52,884 nucleotides of DNA from an uncultured Muribaculaceae bacterium (GTDB lineage: Bacteria > Bacteroidota > Bacteroidia > Bacteroidales > Muribaculaceae): contig CANQQE010000025.1 of assembly GCA_947625935.1 (NCBI GenBank), forward strand, positions 1 to 52,884, written 5' to 3'. Each line of letters starts with the position of its first letter. Positions within the stretch are counted from its first letter, which is position 1. The notes under the pieces are model-generated. The model was given only the letters and a program-made list of their open reading frames with translations, searched no databases and was not told where the DNA came from. This document shows, piece by piece, positions 24,897 to 32,997 of this stretch. Made by a program: the position numbers and the translations under genes.

Positions 24897-25624
24897 TATG
24901 AATTAATTTGCTCAATTAAACCATTTTTCACTCTTTGATTTACATCTTTAACGAGATGTTTATTTGCCACAAGTCTGTCAAACGCAAGGTAGACAAGGAA
25001 AGAAGCTGAAATCTCTTTAGGAAAAGAATCAACGTTATAATAGAAACTCTTAGAATATACAATAACCAAAAAGACAAAATACAACATATATATAAGATAT
25101 CTTATCGCTCCGACATCATATTCTGCTGAAATTTTTGCTCTTTCCTTAAAAAATTTTTTCGTTAACGTAATTCTAACGATCATATTACCAAATTTATGAT
25201 TTGAGGCAAGAATTGCAGCCAATGTATATGAAACGAAATAGATTAATTCATTAGGCAAATTATATTCGCCTAACGTACTAACTATTCTAAGAACAAAAAT
25301 ACATAATCCAGCTGGAAAGAGGACCACAAATAAAAAATACATTAATTGTTGATGCCAAGGTAAGATTATTCTCAATAGTTGGATAGGAAAATAGAGGATC
25401 GCCGAGATAATACTTGCAAATTTACATTTATCACTGAATATTAGTGACAAAAATAATGCAATTATATACCCGACAACACACAAAAACGCAACAACTTCTG
25501 ATACAACTTCTTTAGTATGTCCATTTGCAATCTGATATTTTATGGAATAGTATATTCCAATAATCAGAGTACATAATACTATAAGAAATAATGTATTTAT
25601 AAGATAATCTTTCAGCTTGCTCAT
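24896..25624 (-). CDS. Six-TM hypothetical membrane protein between mod and res
   Basis: This 242-residue protein is not recognised. Six hydrophobic segments are visible at about residues 7-28, 42-63, 69-89, 94-115, 125-143 and 178-198. A charged cytosolic loop (KKFFKERAKISAEYD) lies before the last one, and a soluble tail ends KDVNQRVKNGLIEQINS. It is very AT-rich compared with mod and res. Its ATG overlaps the mod stop (ATGA) and its stop overlaps the res start (TAATG), so it is built into the operon rather than merely inserted. It could be a membrane effector or sensor tied to restriction; no catalytic motif is seen. Confidence 0.75.
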   Translation of the reverse strand: MSKLKDYLINTLFLIVLCTLIIGIYYSIKYQIANGHTKEVVSEVVAFLCVVGYIIALFLSLIFSDKCKFASIISAILYFPIQLLRIILPWHQQLMYFLFVVLFPAGLCIFVLRIVSTLGEYNLPNELIYFVSYTLAAILASNHKFGNMIVRITLTKKFFKERAKISAEYDVGAIRYLIYMLYFVFLVIVYSKSFYYNVDSFPKEISASFLVYLAFDRLVANKHLVKDVNQRVKNGLIEQINS

Positions 25625-27492
25625 TCTTCAAATAGCTTGAGTTGGTTTTCTGAATCTTTTGCTGAGTGTGTTTCATCTTTCATCAACTCAGCAATATCAA
25701 TTACAGTATCTGTGTCGTCGATTTCGGGTACTGACACGATGTTGAGGGAATAATCGTCGTGGTCGAACTCGCAGGTGTTGAGGAGGACTTTGGGGATTTT
25801 CTTGATGGTAATGTTCGGGAACTTGTTGCGACACTCCGGCTGGAATTTGGTGCAGCAAATGAGCAGCGATTCATCTTCGCTCAACTGCTCGTGGATTGTT
25901 TCGAGCATTTCGGCTGTTATAAGTTGAGTCGTCGTGAAGATAAAGTCGTGCTCTGAGCTGTACCCCTGCTTCCAATATTGCTCAGTATCGGGCGAATATG
26001 TGAAGCCCTGATGCTTTGCCATAGCCGCTGCAAGCATATCGGCATTATACTCCTTATTGATAACAAGGTTGCCGTACTTATCCTTATTGAGAAGGCTCGG
26101 CGCAAGTTCATAGAACCTAAAGCCGCCACCGCCTTGCCAATCTTCATCACTTGTGATTCCTCCTTTGTCATCTCCGTCAACGACACGATTTAATCGCGGA
26201 GCACAGTGGGTGTATGCATGGTTCCCCATTTCGATACCAATCCATCGACGACCCATTTTATGAGCCGTAGCAGCGGTTGTTCCACTACCTAAAAAACTGT
26301 CGAGGACAAGTTCTCCTTGCTCTGTTAGCATAGATAGAATCTGCGCAATGAGCTTTTCAGGTTTCTTACCTTGTGGGAATTCGACGTTTCCTTCTTTGGT
26401 GAGATTTTTCATCCAAGCATTCATATCCCAATAAGTACCCTGCAAGTCTTTTTTATACAATTCGCCTTTGATTATAACAGAAGTATCTTTGAGCCATACA
26501 AACAGCCTACACTTATCGCCTTTATAAAATTGTTCATAAATTTTACCCTTATTTTTGCCAGTCTTTGGGACATACTCAATAGACAAAACGTCTTCATCCA
26601 AGTTCTGTTCTTCGCGATATTCTATAATACGAGTACGAATAGATGATTGAGCATTTGTGGTCTGGAATATATTAACTCCGTAACGCTTGTAGGCTTCTTT
26701 CTCTGATATTCCATCTTGTTTGGCAAGTTGGCCGATTGACTTAATAATTGGATTCTTGCGAATATACACTTTTATTTCATTGCCATCGCCATCAACAGTA
26801 GAGCCAGCATAAACTTTTTCGCCTGGGTTAATTAGAACAGAAGTGTATTTCCAACTACGCCCATCTTCTTTATACTGCTGAATTAGATCAGACATTTCAG
26901 TATAAGAATATGGTCCGTTGAAAAGTTGCATTTTATCGTAATCCTTTGCGTAAATAAGGATATATTCACAGTTCTTTTTCAATCGTTTGTCTTCACCGCC
27001 ACCAGATGCTCCCGCGATATTTTTCATATTCACGGAGATCATATTTACAAAATTGGAACGACCAAAGACCTCATCGCATAGTACTTTGAGATACGCTTGT
27101 TCTTCATCACTTATTTGTATAAATATAACACCATCGTCAGTCAACAGTCGGCGAAGAATCTCAAGGCGAGGTTTAATGCGAGAAAGCCAGATACTATGCT
27201 CTACAAAATCATCATAGTGAACATTCATAGCATCAACATTATATGGCGGGTCGATGTATATACATTTAACCGCACCTGTAAAGTTTGCCTCAAGTGCGCG
27301 AAGCGCGAGAAGATTATCGCCGTGAATGAGCATATTGCCGGGCCATGGCTTCCCATTGGGGAGTGTGCCGGTTTCGATCTCCCCAAAACTATATTCCGGG
27401 GTGTCAAGGAGCAAACGAGGCTCAATGGCAAGCGGCTCGTCATCCTTGCCAATCCACGTCAGTTCCAATTTATTTATCTTATTCTGTATCAT
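25621..27492 (-). CDS. Type III DNA-methyltransferase, Mod subunit
   Basis: This 623-residue N6-adenine methyltransferase also provides sequence recognition for Res. Catalytic motif IV DPPY is at 81-84, and SAM-binding motif I is SFLGSGTTAATAHKMG (near 399-414). Motif IV before motif I, with the target-recognition region between them (about 150-370), is the beta-class order used by type III Mod. The C-terminal region holds a long acidic tail. It lies three bases downstream of the membrane-anchored gene and overlaps the next gene by ATGA. The recognition sequence cannot be inferred. Confidence 0.92.
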   Translation of the reverse strand: MIQNKINKLELTWIGKDDEPLAIEPRLLLDTPEYSFGEIETGTLPNGKPWPGNMLIHGDNLLALRALEANFTGAVKCIYIDPPYNVDAMNVHYDDFVEHSIWLSRIKPRLEILRRLLTDDGVIFIQISDEEQAYLKVLCDEVFGRSNFVNMISVNMKNIAGASGGGEDKRLKKNCEYILIYAKDYDKMQLFNGPYSYTEMSDLIQQYKEDGRSWKYTSVLINPGEKVYAGSTVDGDGNEIKVYIRKNPIIKSIGQLAKQDGISEKEAYKRYGVNIFQTTNAQSSIRTRIIEYREEQNLDEDVLSIEYVPKTGKNKGKIYEQFYKGDKCRLFVWLKDTSVIIKGELYKKDLQGTYWDMNAWMKNLTKEGNVEFPQGKKPEKLIAQILSMLTEQGELVLDSFLGSGTTAATAHKMGRRWIGIEMGNHAYTHCAPRLNRVVDGDDKGGITSDEDWQGGGGFRFYELAPSLLNKDKYGNLVINKEYNADMLAAAMAKHQGFTYSPDTEQYWKQGYSSEHDFIFTTTQLITAEMLETIHEQLSEDESLLICCTKFQPECRNKFPNITIKKIPKVLLNTCEFDHDDYSLNIVSVPEIDDTDTVIDIAELMKDETHSAKDSENQLKLFEE

Positions 27493-27495
27493 TTA

Positions 27496-28248
27496 TTATT
27501 GTATCTGAGTAGATAATTGAGTGTCAAACTTTACTGATTCATTAATAGCGGCATATAGACCGTAGAAAGAATTGCAATCTGCCAAATATTGTTTATGTAG
27601 GTTCCCAAGTAGAATTAAAGTAAATAAACTTTTATCTTGGTTATATTCTTCATCTATTATCGTATCAATTTTTGGTATAGATTTATGAAATATGTGCGTT
27701 GTTAAATACTTTTTCAATAATTCTTTGTCTTTAAGCAAAAGGATTCCTTTAATTATGGCAAAAGAATCACTTAAAAAATCGGTGTGCCATGTGAAACATT
27801 TAGATTCCAAAGATTTTATGTTGTCTGAGGCTAAATCATAATGCATGAGGAAAATGAGGTGATTTTGTAATACTTTTTGTTGGTGTTCTTTTAGTGTCTT
27901 TTGAATTTCATTAAGATCACTACAAAAGGAAAGAATTTCAAATATGCTCTTGGGTAAATAAGTAATCCCACAACTTAAGCATACATTCTTGTATTCTTGT
28001 AACGATTCTTTCTTTATTTGTTCTTTGCGGGCCTTTCTGTTTTCTTTTAATGAATAATAGCATACTGCAGAAGGAACTATTATCGCTATTATCACGCCTA
28101 AATACGATGACCAAAATCTAAGCCAATCTATGCTATTTCCAACAATTGGAGTGAACCTGGGAATAAGCAATAGGAAGTTAACTCCAATAGGAATCAGAAC
28201 TATGACAAATAGATAGCACCACCAATATTTCTTAATTAAATCCATCAT
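27496..28248 (-). CDS. Membrane-anchored hypothetical protein at the head of the R-M operon
   Basis: A 250-residue protein, not assignable to a family by eye. Two N-terminal TM segments (about residues 8-30 and 45-66) are followed by a basic helix (ENRKARKEQIKKES) and a helical cytosolic domain of about 180 residues rich in Lys, Leu and Asp. This two-TM plus helical layout resembles membrane-anchored abortive-infection-type proteins; that is an analogy only. The ATG at 28248 is preferred over the TTG at 28260 because it overlaps the stop of the upstream helicase remnant (ATGA). It is AT-rich and ends three bases before mod. Confidence 0.7.
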   Translation of the reverse strand: MMDLIKKYWWCYLFVIVLIPIGVNFLLLIPRFTPIVGNSIDWLRFWSSYLGVIIAIIVPSAVCYYSLKENRKARKEQIKKESLQEYKNVCLSCGITYLPKSIFEILSFCSDLNEIQKTLKEHQQKVLQNHLIFLMHYDLASDNIKSLESKCFTWHTDFLSDSFAIIKGILLLKDKELLKKYLTTHIFHKSIPKIDTIIDEEYNQDKSLFTLILLGNLHKQYLADCNSFYGLYAAINESVKFDTQLSTQIQ

Positions 28249-28411
28249 ACTATCTTCCAATGAAAGGTTATTAATTTGGTTTGCCCAATCTTTTGGGCGA
28301 GCATTGCTTCGACTTTGGCGAGAAGATTTTCTTTCTTCTCGTCAACTTCATCGACAGACTCCTTGTAAGCCAATAAGCGAAATATTTCTGTTGCGCTGCG
28401 GTCAGCTCCAT
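28245..28411 (-). pseudogene. Remnant of an internally deleted SNF2-type helicase gene
   Basis: A ribosome binding site (AGGAG at 28422-28426) and ATG (28411) start MELTAAQQKYFAYWLTR, which resembles the N-terminus of large SNF2/DEAD helicases found with Bacteroidales type III R-M genes. At about 28361 the match jumps to another frame. It continues as ESVDEVDEKKENLLAKVEA and KLITFHWKIV up to a TGA at 28245-28247, resembling the C-terminus of the same helicases. About 17 N-terminal and 38 C-terminal codons therefore remain, with everything between deleted and the frame broken. The terminal TGA still overlaps the next gene's ATG. The family identification rests on remembered similarity. Confidence 0.6.
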
Positions 28412-28433
28412 ATATAAAAAACTCCTGCGGCAG

Positions 28434-28544
28434 TTATCTGATGGCTGGCCGAGCCTTGAAACGACTGCTTGGGAGTTTCGGAATTTGATTCTTTGCGCAG
28501 CAAAGCGCTACGCGATTAGGTTTTTTGTTGGCTTCATCAGCCAT
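28434..28544 (-). CDS. Possible 36-residue leader ORF of the defence operon
   Basis: This ATG-started small frame (MADEANKKPNRVALCC then basic residues to RPAIR) lies between the TAACTTTG promoter and the helicase remnant, whose ribosome binding site follows eight bases after its stop. It contains a Cys-Cys pair and is basic. No family is recognised. A hairpin (CTTTGC/GCAAAG) lies within it. It may be a real small protein, a leader peptide or another decayed fragment. Confidence 0.25.
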   Translation of the reverse strand: MADEANKKPNRVALCCAKNQIPKLPSSRFKARPAIR

Positions 28545-28594
28545 TTGGATTTAACCTTGTGGCCATTTTCAGATGTTTATAATTTCTCTAATTA

Positions 28595-28602
28595 CAAAGT
28601 TA
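28595..28602 (-). promoter_or_regulatory. Promoter of the type III R-M operon
   Basis: The minus strand reads TAACTTTG, an exact -7 match. It lies about 50 bp before the 36-codon ORF and 183 bp before the helicase-remnant ATG. An ATTG further upstream is 26 bp away, longer than usual. No other good promoter is seen before the membrane-protein gene. Confidence 0.55.
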
Positions 28603-28643
28603 CACAATTTCTATGAGAATCTGACTGTCAATCGTAAATAATT

Positions 28644-29102
28644 TTAACGTCTGCTTGATATACCGCGTTTGGGTTGAGAGGGTTTCAGCATTCGGTGGGC
28701 TTGCATCATGCAGCGGTAGGCGAAGCGGCGATCGTCTTCATCCGGATTGCGTCCCCAAGGGAGGTCTGATGAGGTGCCTCCACCTCCGCATGACTGAGCG
28801 AATTGGGTTGCGCCATCGAGATAGCCGAGGAACAGATACATTGCACATTTCAATATCTCGTTGGGCGTTTCGGCTATAGGGCAACGCAATTCGGAAACAT
28901 CTCCGGCACCATTCTCGATGTCGGTCTTCAACTGAGCTATCTCGTCATTCAGTTTCAACTCCTGCCTTTCAAGATTCGCAATCATGGTCGTCAGACCTTT
29001 GACGCACGTTTCAGCCTTCTTGATTTGGTCTTCAAGTTGGCCCAACTGCCCGGGCCTGTGTATTAATCGAATAGAATTCGATACATTTGCAGCCGAAGAC
29101 AT
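28644..29102 (-). pseudogene. C-terminal fragment of a mobilisation (relaxase-type) protein
   Basis: A 152-residue reading from the ATG at 29102 (a longer upstream reading is improbable because it overlaps the opposite-strand winged-helix gene). Residues 20-65 form a coiled coil (LEDQIKKAETCVKGLTTMIA and so on). The end, ATQFAQSCGGGG then WGRNPDEDDRRFAYRCMMQA and HRMLKPS, resembles the C-termini of Bacteroidales mobilisation/relaxase proteins. The catalytic N-terminal relaxase domain is missing. It is probably a truncated trace of the element that brought the island, although expression as a short protein cannot be excluded. Confidence 0.5.
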
Positions 29103-29230
29103 AATGCGATGAAAACGATAGTGCCGTGTGCGATTCGTAAACAGGGTATAGTGCGGTATTGAGGGGCAAAGAGTCCTTTTTGATGGATTTTTTAGTAAAT
29201 TCGCGGGTGAAATGCAATCTATCCGACCGT

Positions 29231-29479
29231 ATGTATAGAGACAAGAATTTGCTGCCGCAGGCTCCGGCTGAAGGCAAGACTTCCGATAAAATCTTAGCGT
29301 TGCTCCGCTCTCACCCGACATTAAGCGCAGGCGACATCGCAGCCATAGTCGATATATCGAGAAAAGGCGTGGAGAAGCATTTCGCGCGGTTAAAACGCTA
29401 CGGTATGCTTCAACGGGTCGGTCCCGACAAAGGTGGGCACTGGGAGGTTACTTTCAAGCCAAACACCCCATCGTTTTGA
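29231..29479 (+). pseudogene. Winged-helix domain fragment (C-terminal part of a larger regulator)
   Basis: An 82-residue reading from the ATG at 29231 (MYRDKNLLPQAP). It holds a complete winged helix (KILALLRSHPTLSAGDIAAI, then SRKGVEKHFARLKRYGMLQR and GPDKGGHWEV). The form is typical of the C-terminal domain of AlbA_2/RecG-like ATP-binding regulators and some Fic proteins. The large N-terminal domain of such proteins is absent, so this is probably a leftover at the island edge. It overlaps on the opposite strand only with the improbable upstream extension of the mobilisation fragment. Confidence 0.45.
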
Positions 29480-29531
29480 GCTTCCACCCGACGCCGCACA
29501 TGGGTCGATGTGTGACAAATCGGTTTACTTT

Positions 29532-29564
29532 ATTGCGTTTTTTCATGGAATTTGCCTAACTTTG
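29532..29564 (+). promoter_or_regulatory. Promoter of the GH31 gene
   Basis: A -33-like ATTG (29532-29535) and an exact -7 TAACTTTG (29557-29564) are separated by 21 bp. The start codon follows 79 bp later, so the leader is about 70 nt. Confidence 0.7.
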
Positions 29565-29643
29565 CCGCCGAAAAACGAATGCCCCGTGAATTGGGGCCAA
29601 CAGTCAAGGCATTTATTTTATTAACAGGCAATTTCCATTATCC

Positions 29644-32600
29644 ATGAAGCATTTTAATTTACTGAGAAAAAGTCTCTTTTTGCTTGCATCAATCCCCGCG
29701 TTTCATCAATTTTCCGCGGCGGCGGAGTCGCGTCTGTGCTGGTATGAACCAACCACAGCCACCCAAAACGAACAGATCACAGTCTACTACAACGCCGCCG
29801 AAGGCAACAAAGGGCTGAAAGATTTCAGCGGCGATGTCTACACCCACTGCGGTGTGATCACGAACACGAGTACCTCTAACTCCGACTGGAAGCACGCGCC
29901 GAACTGGGGCAACAATTCCGACAAATACCTGATGACCCGCTCGGCCGACGACCCCAACATCTACACCCTGACGATGACGCCGTCGGTCTACTTCAACCTC
30001 GACGAAGGGGAAGTGATCAACAAACTCGCTTTCGTGATGCGCAGCAAAAATTGCGACAAAGAGGGCAAAACCGCCGGCAACGGTGACATAATAGTCGATT
30101 TCGTCAACCGTTCGACACCTTCGTCAGACAAAACTTTGGGCAAACTCATCTCTTACACCGACGACGGCACAACCGTGACCGTGACATCAGAACATGGAAC
30201 GATGGCCGTCACTCCCTACAACGACTATGTCGTCAAGGTATATCCAAAGCTGAGTTCAGCCGTGGCCGACCAGCGCAAATCAATAGCGGTCTGCGCCACG
30301 CCGCAATGCGACTACTCAATAACCGACAGTGACGACAATCTCATCATCTCGACATCAGGCGTAAAAGTCACCATATCAAAGGCCAACAGCAAAATCACAT
30401 TCACTGACTCCAAAGGGGCCACTACCATAACCGAAGACCCCTCGGCCGAGCTGATCAACTCTGATGGCTCGCGCGGATTCCGCTTTATCAACAACGGCGA
30501 CGCAGCCTTCTACGGCGGCGGCTATAACGGACGCGTGACCGACAACTCAAACCGCACCATAACAATCGACAACATCCAGAACTACGGTTGGGACCGCTAC
30601 ACCAAAAGCGACTACGCCAACAACATCTGCATCCCATTCATCGTTTCCACCTCAGGCTACGGACTTCTGTTTGACGACCATCACCGCGGCGCTAAAATAA
30701 ACCCGTCGGCCTCCGCCACACAATACACCACCCGAAGCAACACCCCCGTTGCCTACTACTATGTGGGTGGCGACGGCTCAATGGCTTCTGTCCTTGAAAA
30801 CTACACATTCCTGACCGGCCGCCAGGAACTGCCTCCTTACTGGGCTCTCGGCTACATCACGTCGAGATACGGATACAGATCACGCTCCGAAGCCGAGAAT
30901 GTGGTGTCAAGCATCAAATCAGCGCAACTCCCGCTCGACGGCATCGTATTCGACCTCTACTGGCAGGGCGACAACGAATGCTACATGGGCAACCTCGACT
31001 GGGACCTCAACAAGTGGCCCAACCCGTCGGAAATGATGGACAACTTCAAACGCCAGGGAGTCAGCACAATCTGCATAACAGAACCGTTCTTCACCTCACG
31101 CTCCAAAAACTATTCCACCCTTCAGCAGAAAGGCTACCTGGCCGATGACAACGTTCCAAATATGTCATGGCTCAACTCGCCCCAAGTGGGACTGATTGAC
31201 GCCACAAACCCCGACGCGCTTGACTGGTTCTGGAAATTCTATAGCAAGCGCACACTCGAAGGCATGGGCGGATGGTGGCTCGACCTGGGCGAACCTGAGC
31301 AGCACGACAGCAAATCCCACCATCTCGGAGGGACGGTCGATGAAGTCCACAACGAGTTCGGCAACCTTTGGATAGAGCGCGTCTACCGCGGTTACAAAGA
31401 AGAATTTGCCGACGTGCGGCCATTCATTATGCCGCGCGCCGGAGCTGCCGGAATGCAACGCTACTCCACTTTCCCCTGGACGGGAGACATCAACCGCTCG
31501 TGGGACGGTCTGCAGGCGCAGATTCCCGCTTTGGTAAGCGCCGGAATGTCTGGTGTCGGCTACATGGGCTCCGATGTGGGCGGTTTCGTGGCACAAAGCA
31601 CTAACGCCAACCTGTACCTGCGCTGGGTAGAGATGGCGACGTTCTCACCGATGATGCGCACCCACTCGACCAACCTGCCTGAGCCATACCAAAGCTGCTA
31701 TAGCTCGGTGCTGCCCGACGTGCGTAAATTCATCAATATGCGCTACAGCTACCTACCCTATACCTACACACTCGCATGGGAAAACGCCACCAAAGGCACA
31801 CCTCTGGCGCGCCCGGTAAACTTCCACAGCACCGACCCCGGCGAATTAAACGATTGCAACTCCCAGTACCTGTGGGGTCGCGACATTCTTGTAGCACCGG
31901 TGCTCGAAGACGCCACCTCACGCTCCATATCATTCCCCGAAGGTGAATGGGTAGACCTCAACAACCTTAAAGACACATATTCGGGCGGCTCTACCATAAA
32001 CTATCAGGCTCCGCTCGGATGCCTCCCCCACTTCGGACGCAAAGGCTCGTTCATCGCCCGCTTCTCACAGGAGACATACACCAACACCGGCGACATCGAC
32101 AACTCCCGACTGACGGTGACGTATCTCACAGCGAATCAGGGAGAAACCCACGCATCGATTTTCGACGACGACAAGACATCAACCTCATCGCTCGCCGACG
32201 AAAACTATATCATCACCCATCTGACCGGCTCGGCATCAGGCGATGACCACATCATCGACATCAACAACGAAGGCAAGGGCTACCCCGATATGCCCGAAAG
32301 CCGACTCTACACATTCGTAATCCCGGGATATACCAAAGCCATCGACCACGTCGAGCACATAACCGGCATCGCTGCCCGCAGCGTCGACAAGATGATGCAG
32401 GCCACCACCAAAGAGCAGTTTGACCAAGCCGAAGGCAACTGCTACCTGCTTGACAGCGACAAAACCCTCCACATCAAAGCCAATATGTCATCGCGCAACC
32501 CGGAACGCATCTTCGTAGCCTCGACTATCACGTCAGGCGTCGATGAAACAGGCTCAGCCGAAATGATGTCGCTCTCCTACGGAACATCGACAGCCACACT

Positions 32601-32820
32601 CTCCTACTCGGTTCCCGCAGGATGGGCCGACGCCTCAATCTCTGTGGTCAACCTCACAGGCGTGACACTGCGGCAGTTCGACGGCCTTAATGCCGACGGA
32701 ACCATCTCACAGATAGAGTTGTCGGAACTTGGCACAGGCATCTACATCGCCACCCTGTCGGCCACCGACCGCAATGGCAACCCCGTCAAGCGCGCCGTCA
32801 AAATCTCGGCCACACGCTAA
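29644..32820 (+). CDS. Secreted GH31 glycoside hydrolase (alpha-glucosidase-type) with N-terminal binding-like domain and C-terminal sorting-type domain
   Basis: A 1058-residue enzyme with signal peptide (LLRKSLFLLASIPAF, cleavage near SAAA). Residues 28-165 form a beta domain like the starch-binding modules of SusE/F-type proteins. The GH31 barrel follows. The nucleophile Asp547 lies in GWWLDLGEPE and the acid/base Asp615 in PWTGDINRSW; the GH31 segment FYGGGYNGR is at about 300. The C-terminal 80 residues end SELGTGIYIATL...KRAVKISATR, resembling type IX secretion sorting domains. It probably cleaves alpha-glucosidic or related bonds of dietary or host glycans outside the cell. No SusC/D pair is adjacent. 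Confidence 0.9.
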   Translation: MKHFNLLRKSLFLLASIPAFHQFSAAAESRLCWYEPTTATQNEQITVYYNAAEGNKGLKDFSGDVYTHCGVITNTSTSNSDWKHAPNWGNNSDKYLMTRSADDPNIYTLTMTPSVYFNLDEGEVINKLAFVMRSKNCDKEGKTAGNGDIIVDFVNRSTPSSDKTLGKLISYTDDGTTVTVTSEHGTMAVTPYNDYVVKVYPKLSSAVADQRKSIAVCATPQCDYSITDSDDNLIISTSGVKVTISKANSKITFTDSKGATTITEDPSAELINSDGSRGFRFINNGDAAFYGGGYNGRVTDNSNRTITIDNIQNYGWDRYTKSDYANNICIPFIVSTSGYGLLFDDHHRGAKINPSASATQYTTRSNTPVAYYYVGGDGSMASVLENYTFLTGRQELPPYWALGYITSRYGYRSRSEAENVVSSIKSAQLPLDGIVFDLYWQGDNECYMGNLDWDLNKWPNPSEMMDNFKRQGVSTICITEPFFTSRSKNYSTLQQKGYLADDNVPNMSWLNSPQVGLIDATNPDALDWFWKFYSKRTLEGMGGWWLDLGEPEQHDSKSHHLGGTVDEVHNEFGNLWIERVYRGYKEEFADVRPFIMPRAGAAGMQRYSTFPWTGDINRSWDGLQAQIPALVSAGMSGVGYMGSDVGGFVAQSTNANLYLRWVEMATFSPMMRTHSTNLPEPYQSCYSSVLPDVRKFINMRYSYLPYTYTLAWENATKGTPLARPVNFHSTDPGELNDCNSQYLWGRDILVAPVLEDATSRSISFPEGEWVDLNNLKDTYSGGSTINYQAPLGCLPHFGRKGSFIARFSQETYTNTGDIDNSRLTVTYLTANQGETHASIFDDDKTSTSSLADENYIITHLTGSASGDDHIIDINNEGKGYPDMPESRLYTFVIPGYTKAIDHVEHITGIAARSVDKMMQATTKEQFDQAEGNCYLLDSDKTLHIKANMSSRNPERIFVASTITSGVDETGSAEMMSLSYGTSTATLSYSVPAGWADASISVVNLTGVTLRQFDGLNADGTISQIELSELGTGIYIATLSATDRNGNPVKRAVKISATR

Positions 32821-32856
32821 AACGCCGCTGAACAGCTCAGACTCCCAACCATAACC

Positions 32857-32894
32857 GTCCTGCACCGCACCATCTATTTGATGCAGTGCAGGAC
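32857..32894 (+). terminator. Terminator after the GH31 gene
   Basis: A 9-bp perfect stem (GTCCTGCAC at 32857-32865 with GTGCAGGAC at 32886-32894) is followed by an AT-rich stretch, 36 bp after the stop codon. The U-tract is imperfect. Confidence 0.65.
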
Positions 32895-32940
32895 TTAATA
32901 TATCTCGCCGACAATATTTTATGCAATTTTGAAATAAAAG

Positions 32941-32971
32941 TTGGTTATTTTGAAGATATTGGCTAACTTTG
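32941..32971 (+). promoter_or_regulatory. Promoter of the DUF177-rpmF operon
   Basis: A -33-like TTGG (32941-32944) and an exact -7 TAACTTTG (32964-32971) lie 20 bp apart. The promoter falls inside the longest reading frame of the next gene, so translation must begin downstream, at the GTG at 32998. Confidence 0.75.
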
Positions 32972-32997
32972 CACAGTTTTTTCAACCATCAATTGCC

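Larger units (their letters stand above)
20426..29500. mobile_element. Probable genomic (defence) island at tRNA-Lys
   Basis: The region lies directly after the tRNA gene and holds only accessory-type genes: two small DNA-binding-like proteins, a type III R-M operon with extra membrane proteins and RhuM, and remnants of a helicase, a mobilisation protein and a winged-helix protein. Several stretches are much richer in AT than the flanking chromosome. The right edge is placed just before the GH31 promoter at about 29.5 kb. No integrase, transposase or repeat of the tRNA 3' end is visible, so the island is probably old or partly deleted. The boundaries are inference. Confidence 0.55.

Noticed and set aside
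28480-28500. CTTTGCGCAGCAAAG inverted repeat as a terminator
   Set aside because: The stem is only six base pairs, no T-run follows in either direction, and it lies inside the leader of an operon that must be transcribed through.
20350-29640. Direct repeat of the tRNA-Lys 3' end as attR
   Set aside because: No second copy of the T-arm and acceptor sequence could be found by eye near the right edge of the island.
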